Shown here: positions 7,329 through 15,824 of the stretch, one piece after another
Layout of the letters: the number at the start of each line of letters is the position of its first letter
How positions within the stretch are numbered: position 1 is the first letter of the stretch
Source of the DNA: a bacterium
GTDB taxonomy: Bacteria > B130-G9
Assembly (NCBI GenBank): GCA_035527515.1
Contig: DATLAJ010000090.1
Coordinates: 1-20,667, forward strand
Length of the DNA stretch: 20,667 nt
Direction of reading: 5' to 3'
Position numbers and translations under genes: made by a program
Notes under the pieces: model-generated
Databases searched by the model: none
Told to the model about the DNA's origin: nothing
The model's input: the letters and a program-made list of their open reading frames with translations, nothing else

Positions 7329-7678
7329 GGGGGCGATTGGGTTCGACAGGGGTCGCTTCCGAATGAAGCTGCATGACGAGATCCCGCCTCTCTCGTAAAA
7401 CGGTGGGCAAGACGTAACAAACGTCGACAACTTAGCACTGGCCGCTTAAAGCTGTGGCCGCGTCCCCTGGGCAAAGCCTGTGAGCCCGGGTGAGGCGCTA
7501 AAACTATAAGGCTAGCGCGGGCATTGCGCCTCATGGCGCCCGCGCGAAATCCAAGTGAGGCTGGCGCCCGGACGCCCGCCCGTGGGCTTGCCGGTGCGCG
7601 AGACCAGAACGCGGGCTACGCATGTAGAGGCATTGTTCGGACGGTTCTTGGACGGGGGTTCGATTCCCCCCGCCTCCA
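7329..7678 (+). ncRNA. ssrA: Transfer-messenger RNA (tmRNA)
   Basis: tmRNA frees ribosomes stalled on broken mRNAs and tags the unfinished protein for proteolysis. The 5' end GGGGGCG (7329-7335) pairs with CGCCTCC (7671-7677), including one G-U, to form the 7-bp acceptor stem, with A7678 as discriminator. The D-loop region GATTGGGTTCGACAGG and the T arm (GGGGG, TTCGATT, CCCCC at 7654-7670) are typical. The stretch GCATGTAG near 7619 is also conserved. The tag frame ends GAC AAC TTA GCA CTG GCC GCT TAA (stop 7447-7449), giving a tag that ends NVDNLALAA, close to the known ...ALAA degron. The resume codon is GTA at 7414 (better upstream match, A at -4) or ACA at 7417, rather than the usual alanine or glycine codon. 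CCA is not encoded: ACC follows the discriminator. It is one-piece, not permuted. Confidence 0.95.
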
Positions 7679-7687
7679 ACCTTCGCA

Positions 7688-7737
7688 GTGGAAGTGTCTT
7701 CCACCGCTACGGCTGGCAAGCCAGCCCATTCATTTTT
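7688..7737 (+). terminator. Two consecutive hairpins behind ssrA, possible terminator
   Basis: Hairpin one is GTGGAAG, loop TGT, CTTCCAC (7688-7704). Hairpin two is GGCTGG, loop CAAG, CCAGCC (7711-7726), followed after six bases by five T (7733-7737). Position ten bases past the tmRNA end suits a terminator, but the T run is short and offset. Paired short palindromes like this may instead be a dispersed repeat. Confidence 0.45.
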
Positions 7738-7861
7738 GAAACAGGGAACTCTTGTCCGTCATAGCCGCGGAGAAGGTTAGTTGCACATCATGTTTTGAGG
7801 GAGCTTGTCCGCCGTAGCCTTGGCGAAGTAAGACTTTTTTGTTCAAGGACGTGCAGGCAAC

Positions 7862-8080
7862 ATGAGGGACGTGTATCTACTGGATGCGGCGCGGGAGACT
7901 CTGACGGGTGCATTGTGCCGGGAGAAGGGTCGGCCCGAGCAGCTTCTTAGCGCGCTCAGGTCTGGAAGGGCTTGGGTCTATGAGGACCTCGGCCAACCGC
8001 AGCGGTCACGCAGCGAACTCGAGAAGCTCTACACTGAAGACCCGGATTATGAGGACGTGGCAGGAAGGCTGGGATTATGA
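7862..8080 (+). pseudogene. C-terminal fragment of a tetratricopeptide-repeat-type protein
   Basis: The 72 residues contain a helix-pair pattern ending in ELEKLYTEDPDYEDVAGRLG, preceded by ALRSGRAWVYEDLGQ. From memory this is the tail of longer TPR proteins, in which the last repeat reads like ...RARxELExLYAxDPDYEDVAxRL. The piece is too short for a complete TPR domain, and its ATG at 7862 has only a weak ribosome site. I therefore read it as a fragment left by a deletion, although a small expressed protein cannot be excluded. Its TGA overlaps the ATG of the next gene in an ATGA, so if translated it would couple to that gene. No function is claimed. Confidence 0.5.
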
Positions 8081-8910
8081 ACAAGACTATTCCAGTATTC
8101 ACTGCAAATGCTATTGAACAGATATCCAGAGTTTTGGGAGAAGCTGTAACCGGTGGTGAAATCGAACCAATTCTACGTCAATGTCGAATCGTGGAGCGTC
8201 CGTCCGAATCGGACACAAAGTGGCGGCGGATTCGCTCAACTCTTTTCGGTCAGCAAAAGCAAGACCAATGTGCAAATGCCATATGCTCGTTTATAGAGTC
8301 AGTTATGGACCCAGTTCGTTTTGTTGACAGGCCTGATAGATTTGAATCATTGCGAGCTGATCTGAACAAAACGCTGGCCTTTTCCGGATTGTCACTAAAC
8401 CAAAGGGGTCAACTAGAGAGAGTTTCTGCAGCATCAACCTTGAGCGAAGCGGAAGAGCGGGCAAGAACCCTTCGTCACAAATTGCAGGGGCGAAATGTTC
8501 ATCATGAAGTGCTTCAGTATTGCCGTTCAGAGCTCATACAAGACAACTATTTCCATGCTGTGTTGGAGGCGGCCAAGAGCGTCGCCGAGCGAGTCAGGAA
8601 TAATACCGGCCTGACCACTGATGGAGCTATCCTAGTTGACGAAGCGTTTTCTGTTAAACATCCACTATTGGCGTTGAATAAACTTGAAACCGACAGTGAA
8701 CAATCTGAACAGAAGGGATTTGTGAACTTATTAAAAGGAATATTTGGTGTATTTCGGAACCCACATGCACATGCACCAAAAGCAGTTTGGCCCTTAGATG
8801 AGCAGGATGCCATCGATCTATTGACCATGGTTTCGTACGTTCATCGAAAGTTAGATAGGTGCATACGAACACCATTCAAAGCGCGCGCAAAGAGTAGTGA
8901 TGACCTGTAA
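8077..8910 (+). CDS. TIGR02391 (Ymh) family protein with HEPN-type RNase motif, probable defence gene
   Basis: The 277-residue protein has a C-terminal half (about 130-260) that matches my memory of the TIGR02391 (Ymh) family: a VLQYCRSELIQDNYFHAVLEAAK helix, a serine/glutamate-rich link, then GFVNLLKGIFGVFRNPHAH. The last element is an R-x4-H motif (R227 to H232), the metal-independent RNase signature of HEPN domains, which are common in toxin-antitoxin and abortive-infection systems. The N-terminal 120 residues are not recognised and may sense or bind a partner. The start ATG is behind GGAAGG and overlaps the preceding stop (ATGA). The gene is visibly richer in A+T than its neighbours and lies behind ssrA, a common integration site, so transfer is likely. 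No antitoxin gene is seen next to it. RNase activity is inferred. Confidence 0.8.
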   Translation: MNKTIPVFTANAIEQISRVLGEAVTGGEIEPILRQCRIVERPSESDTKWRRIRSTLFGQQKQDQCANAICSFIESVMDPVRFVDRPDRFESLRADLNKTLAFSGLSLNQRGQLERVSAASTLSEAEERARTLRHKLQGRNVHHEVLQYCRSELIQDNYFHAVLEAAKSVAERVRNNTGLTTDGAILVDEAFSVKHPLLALNKLETDSEQSEQKGFVNLLKGIFGVFRNPHAHAPKAVWPLDEQDAIDLLTMVSYVHRKLDRCIRTPFKARAKSSDDL

Positions 8911-8920
8911 ATGCAGCACA

Positions 8921-9355
8921 TCTGTTATTCGCGCCCAAGTGTGCCTGCTCGGTCAACTAGCGGGGGATGCGCTCGGCAGCCTGGTGGAATTTCAGACACC
9001 GGAGCAGATTTGACGGGAATACCCGAATGGTGTCCGGGAATTGGTTGATGGTGGGACCTGGAACACCATTGCCGGTCAGCCGACAGATGATTCCGAGATG
9101 GCGATTGCCCATGCCATCCGGACTGGAACTGGGACCCATGACCTCCACGAGCAGATCGTGCTCCGGGCGAACGAGATAGGCGCGGACGACTCACTCATGG
9201 AGGCGATCACCGGTGCGACAGAAGCACCGCCCGCGGATTACGTTCACCAGCAGGGCTGGGTCTTGATTGTTTTCCGGAACGCCTTGTGGTAGCTCCTCCA
9301 TGCCTCGAACCTGGCGGAGAACGGCACTGGAAAGCTCGTGAGGCATTGTAAATAA
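8921..9355 (+). pseudogene. Decayed ADP-ribosylglycohydrolase (DraG-like) gene with stops and a large internal deletion
   Basis: One frame reads LLGQLAGDALGSLVEFQTPE, then a TGA at 8993-8995, then REYPNGVRELVDGGTWN and the metal-site motif PTDDSEM. The frame then jumps straight to RTGTGTHDLHEQIV and ADYVHQQGWVLIVFRNALW, followed by TAG at 9290-9292. It runs on to TAA at 9353-9355. These are N-terminal and later segments of the ADP-ribosylglycohydrolase family (about 300 residues), which removes ADP-ribose from proteins. The middle (roughly 100 residues) and the C-terminal DTDT-type metal site are missing, and there is no clear start. The 83-residue open piece at 9041-9292 is not an intact enzyme. 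The following 188 bases up to the next gene hold nothing I recognise. Confidence 0.8.
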
Positions 9356-9543
9356 GAGGCTTTTGATGTGTCGGCATTAGAGAAGCCGAATTTCTGGAAG
9401 GCGGCGAGCCCTCCAATTAGAATGCCCGGCCGTGCGTCCATTCAAGACGCAAAGTGAATTGAGGTGCGCGCCCTAGAAGATGTATCCTTGCTGCTGCAAC
9501 ACTGTGCAGGTAGCAGGATATTCCAGCTAGCATCGAGGACGCT

Positions 9544-11766
9544 GTGACAGACCGAAGTCAATTCTCCATTTTGTGTGCTGCGAGCCTCGCTCTGGCCCAG
9601 TGCATTTTGGTGCTCGCGATTCCCGCGTCGGCTGCGGAGTTTGAGAGCTGGACGAATCCCAACATCGTCAACTGCCTCGCCTCGGACGGGGACTACGTGT
9701 GGGCGGGGACGGCGGGTGGGCTCGTCCGCGTCTCGAGGCGTGACCTGACCTATCGAGTTTTCAGGACGACAGACGGGCTGCCGTGCAACTTCATCAAGTC
9801 GCTTTGGCGGGCCGAGGACGGGGCGCTTTGGATTGGGACCGGCGGCTGGGGGCTGGTTCGTTTCGACGGTCGGTATTTTTGGTGGGCGGCCAGGCCGGAG
9901 GTCTTAGGCTCACCCTGGGTCTATTGCACAACACAGGATAGGTCGGGGCGGGTCTGGGTCGGGACGACGAACGGCGCCTCGGTTCTTGATGACGGCGAGT
10001 GGAGAACATACACTACTGACGACGGCCTCGCTGGGAACTGGGTTACGTCGATCGCAGTAGATAGTGATGGCGTTATGTGGTTCGGGACGTATCAAGGGGG
10101 TGTGGGGCGCTTTGATGGCGAGGCGTGGGAGAAGATAAGGCTCTTTGACGGGTTGGCGGACAACTGCGTCTTCGCAGTGGGTGCATCGGCGGACGGCCTG
10201 AAATGGTTCGGCACGCTCTATGGTTTGACGATGATGGACCAGTGGGGGTTCACGACGTTCCGAGGCAGTTACTACGTGCCTGACCCGAAGATCAAAATGA
10301 TCAAGTGGGACAGGCTCGGCCGCGAATGGTTTGGGACGCGCCGCGGCGTCTCGATGAGGCAGGATGACAGATGGCGGACCTTTACGACGGAGGATGGCCT
10401 TGCTGGCAACGACGTCTCCTCGGTTGTCGTTGACGACGACGGCATGACCTGGATCGGGACGACCGACGGCGGGCTGTGCGTCTATGATGGGGAGACCTTC
10501 GTTCCCGTAACGATTGAGGGAGCGCTGCGTGAGCAAGTTGTGAGGGCGATAGCCGTGGACGCCGACGACAACAAGTGGCTCGGAACAAACGATGGACTCT
10601 GCCAGCTCAAAAGCGATGGGTCGAGGCGCTGGTTCGGCGTGGATGATGGGATGCGGAACACGTTGGTCAACGATGTGATGCGGGGTAGCGATAGCGCTGT
10701 CTGGGTGGGGACTGCGGGCGGTGTGGGGCGGATGCTCGATAAGTCCTTCGATTGGTTCACGGCAGACGACGGGCTTGCGGACAATTTGGTTTTCTGTCTT
10801 GCCGAAAGCCCTGGGGGCGAGGTGTGGGCTGGCACAAGGTTCGGGGCAAGCAGGCTTGAGGGACACAGTTGGGTGAGTTTCACGACCGACGACGGCATGA
10901 GCGATGACTGCGTGTTCGATGTGGCATTCGACGGGGCAGGAGGTGTGTGGTTCGGGACGCCCAACGGGGCAACGAGGCTCTTAGACGGAAAGTTTGCCAC
11001 CTACGGGAGAAAGGACGGCCTTTTGGACAATCTCATTCTCGAGATAGAGATTGCGCCCGAGGGGCTTTGGCTCTTCGGTTCGGCCTTCGGATTGACCTTC
11101 TTTGATGGTTCGGAGCTTCAGCAGTATTACGCAAGTGATGGCGTTGCCTCCAACTTCGTGAGCACGATTACACCGGTGCCGGGCCGCGTCTTCTGGCTGG
11201 GAACAGGCCGTGGCATCAGCAGCTTCGACGGCGAGAGATTCGTGTCCTACTTCGGGATCGATGGGCTCTGTGGCGACACTGTGTTCGACATCGCAATCGA
11301 CAGAAACGGCGGCAAGTGGGTCGCCACCAACAGGGGCCTTACGCACCTACTCGATGAGCCGATCGACGGGATGCCATTTGTCTGCCTCAGGACGGACAAG
11401 GCGACGTATCAGAGAGGTGAGCATCTCGTGCTCTACGGTAGTCTCGTAAATCGTGGCATGCATACTACGGTCGATGCCTATGTAGCGCTTCTAACGCCGG
11501 ACGGCTCGGTCCTTTTCCTGCCGAACTTCAGCACGATGCCCGTGCCACTGCTAACAGACTACCTCCTGCTGTGCCATGCCAGGTGCCAGTTCTCGCCGAT
11601 CTTTGAGATGACTGTACCAGAGACTGCCCAGACTGGAATATATCGCTTCGTGGCCGCGCTCATCGATTCGGAAAGTGGCCAAATGTTCGACACCATTACG
11701 CAGGAGCAGTGGGAACTTCAGCCCTCAATGCTCATCGAGCGGGCGACTAGCGCTGGCGGAACTTGA
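9544..11766 (+). CDS. Secreted protein with 14 two-component-regulator-type propeller repeats
   Basis: The 740-residue protein starts at GTG 9544 behind GAGG. The signal peptide (hydrophobic [18 protein letters not shown], cleavage after ASA near residue 30) is followed by about 14 repeats of the Reg_prop type. Each has a W-x-G-T core (VWAGT, LWIGT, VWVGT, MWFGT and so on; some degenerate, such as LWLFGS and KWVAT) and most a TTDDGLAxNxV turn. Fourteen is the number that builds two seven-bladed propellers in Bacteroides hybrid sensor kinases. Here no membrane helix, kinase or DNA-binding domain follows. From about residue 611 a beta-rich C-terminal module appears ([26 protein letters not shown]) and ends EQWELQ. 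The last 14 residues run past that natural end and overlap the convergent pyrG by 20 bases. The ligand and role are unknown. Confidence 0.9.
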   Translation: MTDRSQFSILCAASLALAQCILVLAIPASAAEFESWTNPNIVNCLASDGDYVWAGTAGGLVRVSRRDLTYRVFRTTDGLPCNFIKSLWRAEDGALWIGTGGWGLVRFDGRYFWWAARPEVLGSPWVYCTTQDRSGRVWVGTTNGASVLDDGEWRTYTTDDGLAGNWVTSIAVDSDGVMWFGTYQGGVGRFDGEAWEKIRLFDGLADNCVFAVGASADGLKWFGTLYGLTMMDQWGFTTFRGSYYVPDPKIKMIKWDRLGREWFGTRRGVSMRQDDRWRTFTTEDGLAGNDVSSVVVDDDGMTWIGTTDGGLCVYDGETFVPVTIEGALREQVVRAIAVDADDNKWLGTNDGLCQLKSDGSRRWFGVDDGMRNTLVNDVMRGSDSAVWVGTAGGVGRMLDKSFDWFTADDGLADNLVFCLAESPGGEVWAGTRFGASRLEGHSWVSFTTDDGMSDDCVFDVAFDGAGGVWFGTPNGATRLLDGKFATYGRKDGLLDNLILEIEIAPEGLWLFGSAFGLTFFDGSELQQYYASDGVASNFVSTITPVPGRVFWLGTGRGISSFDGERFVSYFGIDGLCGDTVFDIAIDRNGGKWVATNRGLTHLLDEPIDGMPFVCLRTDKATYQRGEHLVLYGSLVNRGMHTTVDAYVALLTPDGSVLFLPNFSTMPVPLLTDYLLLCHARCQFSPIFEMTVPETAQTGIYRFVAALIDSESGQMFDTITQEQWELQPSMLIERATSAGGT

Positions 11767-13360
11767 GCATCGCAGCCGTGAACGACGTGAAGAGCGGGTG
11801 CGGCCTGTCGGGCTTTGAGCACCACTCAGGATGAAACTGCACGGCCAAGAACCACGGATGGTCGGGCAGCTCGACTATCTCGACGAGGTTTTTCTTCTCG
11901 TAGAAGCCTGAGGTAACCATTCGATATTTGGCGAGAAGGGGGAAGAACTCGCTATTGATCTCGTATCGGTGTCTATGGCGCTCCAAGATGACATCCTCGC
12001 CGTAAATCGACTGTGCGAGCGTCCCCTTGACCAGAGTACACTGCATTGCCCCTAGCCTCATCGAGGCGCCTTTCTTCCTGACCCTGCGCTGTTCGGGCAT
12101 GAAATAGATGACCGGATACTGCGTGTCGCTGTCGAACTCGGTGCTGTTTGCGCCGGGCAGGTTGCAGACGTTCCTGGCGAACTCTATCACCGCACACTGC
12201 ATCCCAAGGCAGATGCCGAAGAAGGGTCGCTCGGTGGTTCGGGCGTATCGAATGGCGCTGATCATGCCCTCGATGCCTCGCTTGCCAAAGCCGCCCGGAA
12301 CCATGAGGCCGTCAACGTCGGCAAGCCATCTCTCCGGCCCATCGCGCTCGACATCCTCCGCGTCAACCATCTTCAGCCTGACGCGGACGCCGTTGGCGTA
12401 GCCGCCGTGCGCAAACGCCTCGAGCAGGCTCTTGTAGGAATCTTTCAGCAGGACATACTTGCCGACTATAGCGACCGTCGGGCCCTCTGGGGCTGACGTC
12501 ATTACCCGAACCATTTCCTCCCACTGTGAAAGATTGGGCCTTCTTTTGGGAAGGTTCAATCGTGTTACGATTGCGTTGCCAAGGCCATCTTGCTCAAAAA
12601 TCAGCGGGACCTCGTAAATGCACTCGACGTCCTTGGCCGCGATTACGGCCTCCTGATCAACGTTGCAGAAGAGCGCGATTTTTTTCTTGAGCTCCTTGGG
12701 AAGGGATGTCTCGGTCCGGCAGAGCAGTATGTCCGGCTGGATGCCGATCTGGCTGAGCGTTTTAACGCTGTGCTGCGTCGGCTTGGTCTTGAGCTCGCCA
12801 GCGGCCTTGATATACGGGATCAGCGTGAGGTGAACATAAAGCACGTGCTCTGCCTTCATATCGAACTTGAACTGCCGAACTGCCTCAAGAAAAGGCAAGC
12901 CCTCGATGTCGCCGACCGTCCCACCGATCTCCACAATCACGATGTCGTTACCTCGTGCAAGCGCACGAATCCGACGCTTGATCTCATCGGTAATGTGGGG
13001 GATGACCTGGACTGTTCCGCCGAGGTATTCTCCTCGTCGTTCCTTGTTTATGACGGAGTAGTAAACCTGGCCGGCTGTAACGTTATTCTTCTTCGTGAAC
13101 CTGGCGTTCGTGAAGCGCATGTAGTGCCCCAGATCGAGGTCCGTCTCAGCCCCGTCCTCAGTTACATAGACCTCGCCGTGCTGGAACGGGTTCATCGTTC
13201 CGGGATCAACGTTGATGTAAGGGTCGAGCTTGATGAGCGTTACCCTGAAGCCACGGCTCTCTAAAATGCGCCCTATTGAGGCAGCCGCAAGTCCTTTCCC
13301 CAGCGACGATACGACACCACCGGTAACGAATATGTATTTCGTGATTTTTCTCTTGACCAC
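11747..13360 (-). CDS. pyrG: CTP synthase
   Basis: CTP synthase makes CTP from UTP, ATP and glutamine in the cytoplasm. At 537 residues it has the normal length. The synthetase domain opens with [16 protein letters not shown] (residues 8-23) and includes [19 protein letters not shown]. The C-terminal class I glutamine amidotransferase domain has the nucleophile C384 in GICLGMQ and the H510/E512 pair in QFHPEW. All key residues are present. The start is GTG-like or ATG at 13360, eight bases after kdsB, which makes it the last gene of the operon. The pairing makes sense: KdsB uses CTP to activate Kdo. The stop codon overlaps the 3' end of the convergent propeller gene, leaving no room for a dedicated terminator. 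Confidence 0.98.
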   Translation of the reverse strand: MVKRKITKYIFVTGGVVSSLGKGLAAASIGRILESRGFRVTLIKLDPYINVDPGTMNPFQHGEVYVTEDGAETDLDLGHYMRFTNARFTKKNNVTAGQVYYSVINKERRGEYLGGTVQVIPHITDEIKRRIRALARGNDIVIVEIGGTVGDIEGLPFLEAVRQFKFDMKAEHVLYVHLTLIPYIKAAGELKTKPTQHSVKTLSQIGIQPDILLCRTETSLPKELKKKIALFCNVDQEAVIAAKDVECIYEVPLIFEQDGLGNAIVTRLNLPKRRPNLSQWEEMVRVMTSAPEGPTVAIVGKYVLLKDSYKSLLEAFAHGGYANGVRVRLKMVDAEDVERDGPERWLADVDGLMVPGGFGKRGIEGMISAIRYARTTERPFFGICLGMQCAVIEFARNVCNLPGANSTEFDSDTQYPVIYFMPEQRRVRKKGASMRLGAMQCTLVKGTLAQSIYGEDVILERHRHRYEINSEFFPLLAKYRMVTSGFYEKKNLVEIVELPDHPWFLAVQFHPEWCSKPDRPHPLFTSFTAAMLKFRQR

Positions 13361-13368
13361 ACTAGCTC

Positions 13369-14166
13369 CTAGGGTGATTGTGGGAAATGTAGCTGCCTCA
13401 GCAGCCTTTCGACCTCTGGCACATCCTCGGGCACATCCACGTTTTTCATCGGCGACTTGGTCAGAAGTGCCTTGATGGGGTAGCCGTTCTCCAGAATGCG
13501 CAGCTGTTCCAGCCTCTCGGCGCGCTCCAATGGTGTCTGCGCCATCTGTGAGAGCCGTATCAGGAAATCTTTACGGTAGGCATAGACACCAATGTGCTTG
13601 TAAAACGTTATATCGCAACTTCTGAAACGCTTTTTGGGCAGAGACCCTTTCTTGAAGGCATCGGCCAGCTCGGCCACGCACGGTATTGGCGAGCGAGAGA
13701 AGTACAACACGTAGTCATCGGCGGAGCACACGAGCTTTACGGTATTGGGGTCGAAAAGCTCGTCAACACCACGAATCGGAGTTCGCAACGTTACTGTCTC
13801 TTGGCCGGGGTCCTGCAACAGCTCCTGTATGCAAAGATCGACAGCCTCGGGATCGAGAAGCGGCTCATCGCCCTGCACGTTCACCACGATGTCGCAGTCG
13901 AGGCTCAGCGCCGCCTCGGCTATTCTGTCCGAGCCGCTTTGATGCGAATCCGAAGTCATTAGGGCCTTTCCCCCGAAGTCCTTCACAGCGTTAAATATCC
14001 TCAGGTCGTCAGTGGCTACGATCACATCATCCGCCAACGAGACCAGGCCCGCACGCTCGTAAACCCACATTATCATCGGCTTGCCGAGAATCTCTGTCAG
14101 AATCTTGCCCGGAAACCTGGTCGATGAGTATCTTGCAGGGATTAGTACTACGCTTCTTGCCATCAC
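13369..14166 (-). CDS. kdsB: 3-deoxy-manno-octulosonate cytidylyltransferase (CMP-Kdo synthetase)
   Basis: KdsB joins Kdo to CMP from CTP, the activation step before Kdo is added to lipid A. The 265 residues carry the nucleotide-binding [13 protein letters not shown] (9-21), [11 protein letters not shown] (71-81), NVQGDEP (96-102) and, near the C-terminus, the [17 protein letters not shown] segment typical of the family. The frame can start at GTG 14166, which overlaps the rfaE1 stop by one base (TAGTGATG), or at the next codon, ATG 14163. The second gives the more usual [11 protein letters not shown] start. The tight overlap with rfaE1 indicates co-translation. It implies a Gram-negative outer membrane with Kdo-containing LPS. 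Confidence 0.96.
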   Translation of the reverse strand: MMARSVVLIPARYSSTRFPGKILTEILGKPMIMWVYERAGLVSLADDVIVATDDLRIFNAVKDFGGKALMTSDSHQSGSDRIAEAALSLDCDIVVNVQGDEPLLDPEAVDLCIQELLQDPGQETVTLRTPIRGVDELFDPNTVKLVCSADDYVLYFSRSPIPCVAELADAFKKGSLPKKRFRSCDITFYKHIGVYAYRKDFLIRLSQMAQTPLERAERLEQLRILENGYPIKALLTKSPMKNVDVPEDVPEVERLLRQLHFPQSP

Positions 14167-15185
14167 TAATCCCCCAGACCAAGTTCCGAATCACTAACCA
14201 ACGAGGCAACTAACGCCTCGGCAGTAACGGTTGCGGCGCCAATCTCGCTTACGACAACACCCGCCGCATAATTCGCAAGTCGAGCCGCCCGTTCCATCGA
14301 GGCGCCCGCACAAAGCGCAAGCGTGAGAACAGCTATCACTGTGTCACCCGCCCCGGTTACGTCGTAAACCTCTTTCGCAACTGTATCAATGGTCACGGGT
14401 TCACCTACATTGTGCACAAGGAACATCCCGTGCTCGCCGCGTGTAACTAAGATCGCCTCCGAGTGCGTCTCTTCGAGCAGCTTGCGGGCGGCATCCGCAA
14501 GCTCGTCAAAGTTGTTTATTCTCTTGCCCCAGAACGTTGCGACCTCGTGAACGTTAGGCGTCATCACGCTGACGTTCTTGTAGAGCAGGAAGTGCTCGTC
14601 TTTGGGATCGACCGAGATTATCTTCCCTTTTTCCCGCGCGATAGCCAGCACCTCCCCGGTGAGGTCTGGACAGATTACACCTTTGCCGTAATCCTCGATA
14701 ATCACAGCGTCAACTTGGTCGATCGTCTTCTTGACGAACTCAAGGACCTTAGTCTTTACCCCGGCCTGAAGCGACTCGGTGCTCTCCTCATCGTAGCGAA
14801 CGATCTGCTGGCCTCGGGCCACTACGCGCGTCTTCGTGGTTGTCGTCCTGCCGGCGTCATGTATTAAGCCGTCGTCGGCGATATCGTGCTCGGCGAGCAT
14901 GTCTCGCAGTAACATCGCCTTGTAATCCTCACCCACCACGCCAACTGGAAACGCACGTGCGCCAAGCATCGCGATGTTATTGGCAACATTGCAGGCGCCT
15001 CCTAGTCGAAAACTGCGCTTGTTGATCAGGACAATCGGCACCGGAGCCTCCTGCGACACGCGAGAGACCTCGCCCCACATGTATTGATCGACCATCAGAT
15101 CGCCGACGACCATAATGCTCTTGTCCTTGAACAAATCGACCAGCCGCCGATACTCATTCAAGTCATCTTTGCTCAATCTATACAT
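14166..15185 (-). CDS. rfaE1: D-glycero-beta-D-manno-heptose-7-phosphate kinase (RfaE domain I)
   Basis: This PfkB/ribokinase-family enzyme phosphorylates heptose 7-phosphate at C1 in the ADP-heptose pathway for the LPS inner core. Motifs are VVGDLMVDQYMWGEVSRVSQ (26-45), the sugar-binding GGACNVANN (62-70), and the catalytic DVTGAGD (275-281, with D281 as base). At 339 residues it is domain I alone. The cytidylyltransferase-like domain II of the E. coli fusion HldE is absent and would have to be encoded elsewhere. The start ATG 15185 is 14 bases after scpB, and the stop overlaps the kdsB start. Sequence cannot exclude a related sugar kinase, but the SRVSQEAPVPI segment is strongly RfaE-like. 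Confidence 0.94.
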   Translation of the reverse strand: MYRLSKDDLNEYRRLVDLFKDKSIMVVGDLMVDQYMWGEVSRVSQEAPVPIVLINKRSFRLGGACNVANNIAMLGARAFPVGVVGEDYKAMLLRDMLAEHDIADDGLIHDAGRTTTTKTRVVARGQQIVRYDEESTESLQAGVKTKVLEFVKKTIDQVDAVIIEDYGKGVICPDLTGEVLAIAREKGKIISVDPKDEHFLLYKNVSVMTPNVHEVATFWGKRINNFDELADAARKLLEETHSEAILVTRGEHGMFLVHNVGEPVTIDTVAKEVYDVTGAGDTVIAVLTLALCAGASMERAARLANYAAGVVVSEIGAATVTAEALVASLVSDSELGLGD

Positions 15186-15199
15186 CCCCTAGTCCCATT

Positions 15200-15796
15200 C
15201 TATTCATCAAGCATTTGATTGACGCCGCTGAGATTGCCCAACTCCTCCGGCCTGGGCAGCGCATCCAAACTCGAAAGCCCGAAATGATCAAGGAACTTGT
15301 CCGTCGTACCCAGCAAGAGCGCCCTACCTGGGCCTTTCTTCCGGCCCGTGACCGTGATGAGACCGAGCTTGAGAAGACCCCGAACCACGCCGGCCGAATC
15401 GACGCCTCGCACGTAGTCAATCTGTGAAATCGTAACTGGTTGCTGATAAGCCACTATGGAGACAACCTCCAAACTCGCTCTTGATAGCGATAGTTTGCGT
15501 CTTTTTGTGAAGAACTTCTCTATCCACGGGGCAAGCTGCGCGCGAGTTGTCATTTTGAACCCCCCGCCTATCTCGACGACCTGAAGTGCGCCATCAGCCT
15601 TCTCATATTGCTCCCAGAGCGACGAAAGCGCATTTGCTACTTGTTCCCTAGCGACCTTCTGCCCAAACAGCCCAACAAGCTGCTCGTGCGACACCGGGTC
15701 GGTCGCCACGAACAGGACCGCCTCCACGATCATGCGCAACGTGCTCGCATCAACCGAGGAGGTTTGAGCCAGGTTTGATCCGTCATGATTGGTCAA
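15200..15796 (-). CDS. scpB: Segregation and condensation protein B
   Basis: ScpB is a small winged-helix protein that, with ScpA, binds SMC to form the chromosome condensin complex. The 198 residues show the family features: LRMIVEAVLFVATDPVSHEQL (20-40), the middle SLSRASLEVVSIVAYQQPVT, and IDYVRGVDSAGVVRGLLKLGLI followed by GRKKGPGRALLLGTTDKFLDHFGL. The listed start is TTG 15796 with only a weak AAGG ten bases upstream. The next in-frame ATG (15733) would cut into the first conserved helix, so a start near TTG is preferred. It lies 28 bases after scpA and 14 before rfaE1. The pair scpA-scpB is normally adjacent, as here. Confidence 0.95.
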   Translation of the reverse strand: MTNHDGSNLAQTSSVDASTLRMIVEAVLFVATDPVSHEQLVGLFGQKVAREQVANALSSLWEQYEKADGALQVVEIGGGFKMTTRAQLAPWIEKFFTKRRKLSLSRASLEVVSIVAYQQPVTISQIDYVRGVDSAGVVRGLLKLGLITVTGRKKGPGRALLLGTTDKFLDHFGLSSLDALPRPEELGNLSGVNQMLDE

Positions 15797-15824
15797 TGGA
15801 CTTAAGCCTTATCTCGAAAGACCC

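Noticed and set aside
9041-9292. An intact 83-residue gene
   Set aside because: It is the open part of the decayed ADP-ribosylglycohydrolase. The same frame continues upstream and downstream through stops with family-like sequence.
7329-9500. A complete integrative element with attachment sites at ssrA
   Set aside because: No integrase is visible and no copy of the tmRNA 3' end (CGATTCCCCCCGCCTCC) is found again within the window. Only an island-like remnant can be supported.
9910-10866. A 318-residue minus-strand frame inside the 14-repeat propeller gene
   Set aside because: The repeats create periodic open antisense frames. The plus-strand frame has clear W-x-G-T repeats and a signal peptide.
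12590-13264. A 224-residue plus-strand frame opposite pyrG
   Set aside because: It is the shadow of a full-length CTP synthase with all catalytic residues.
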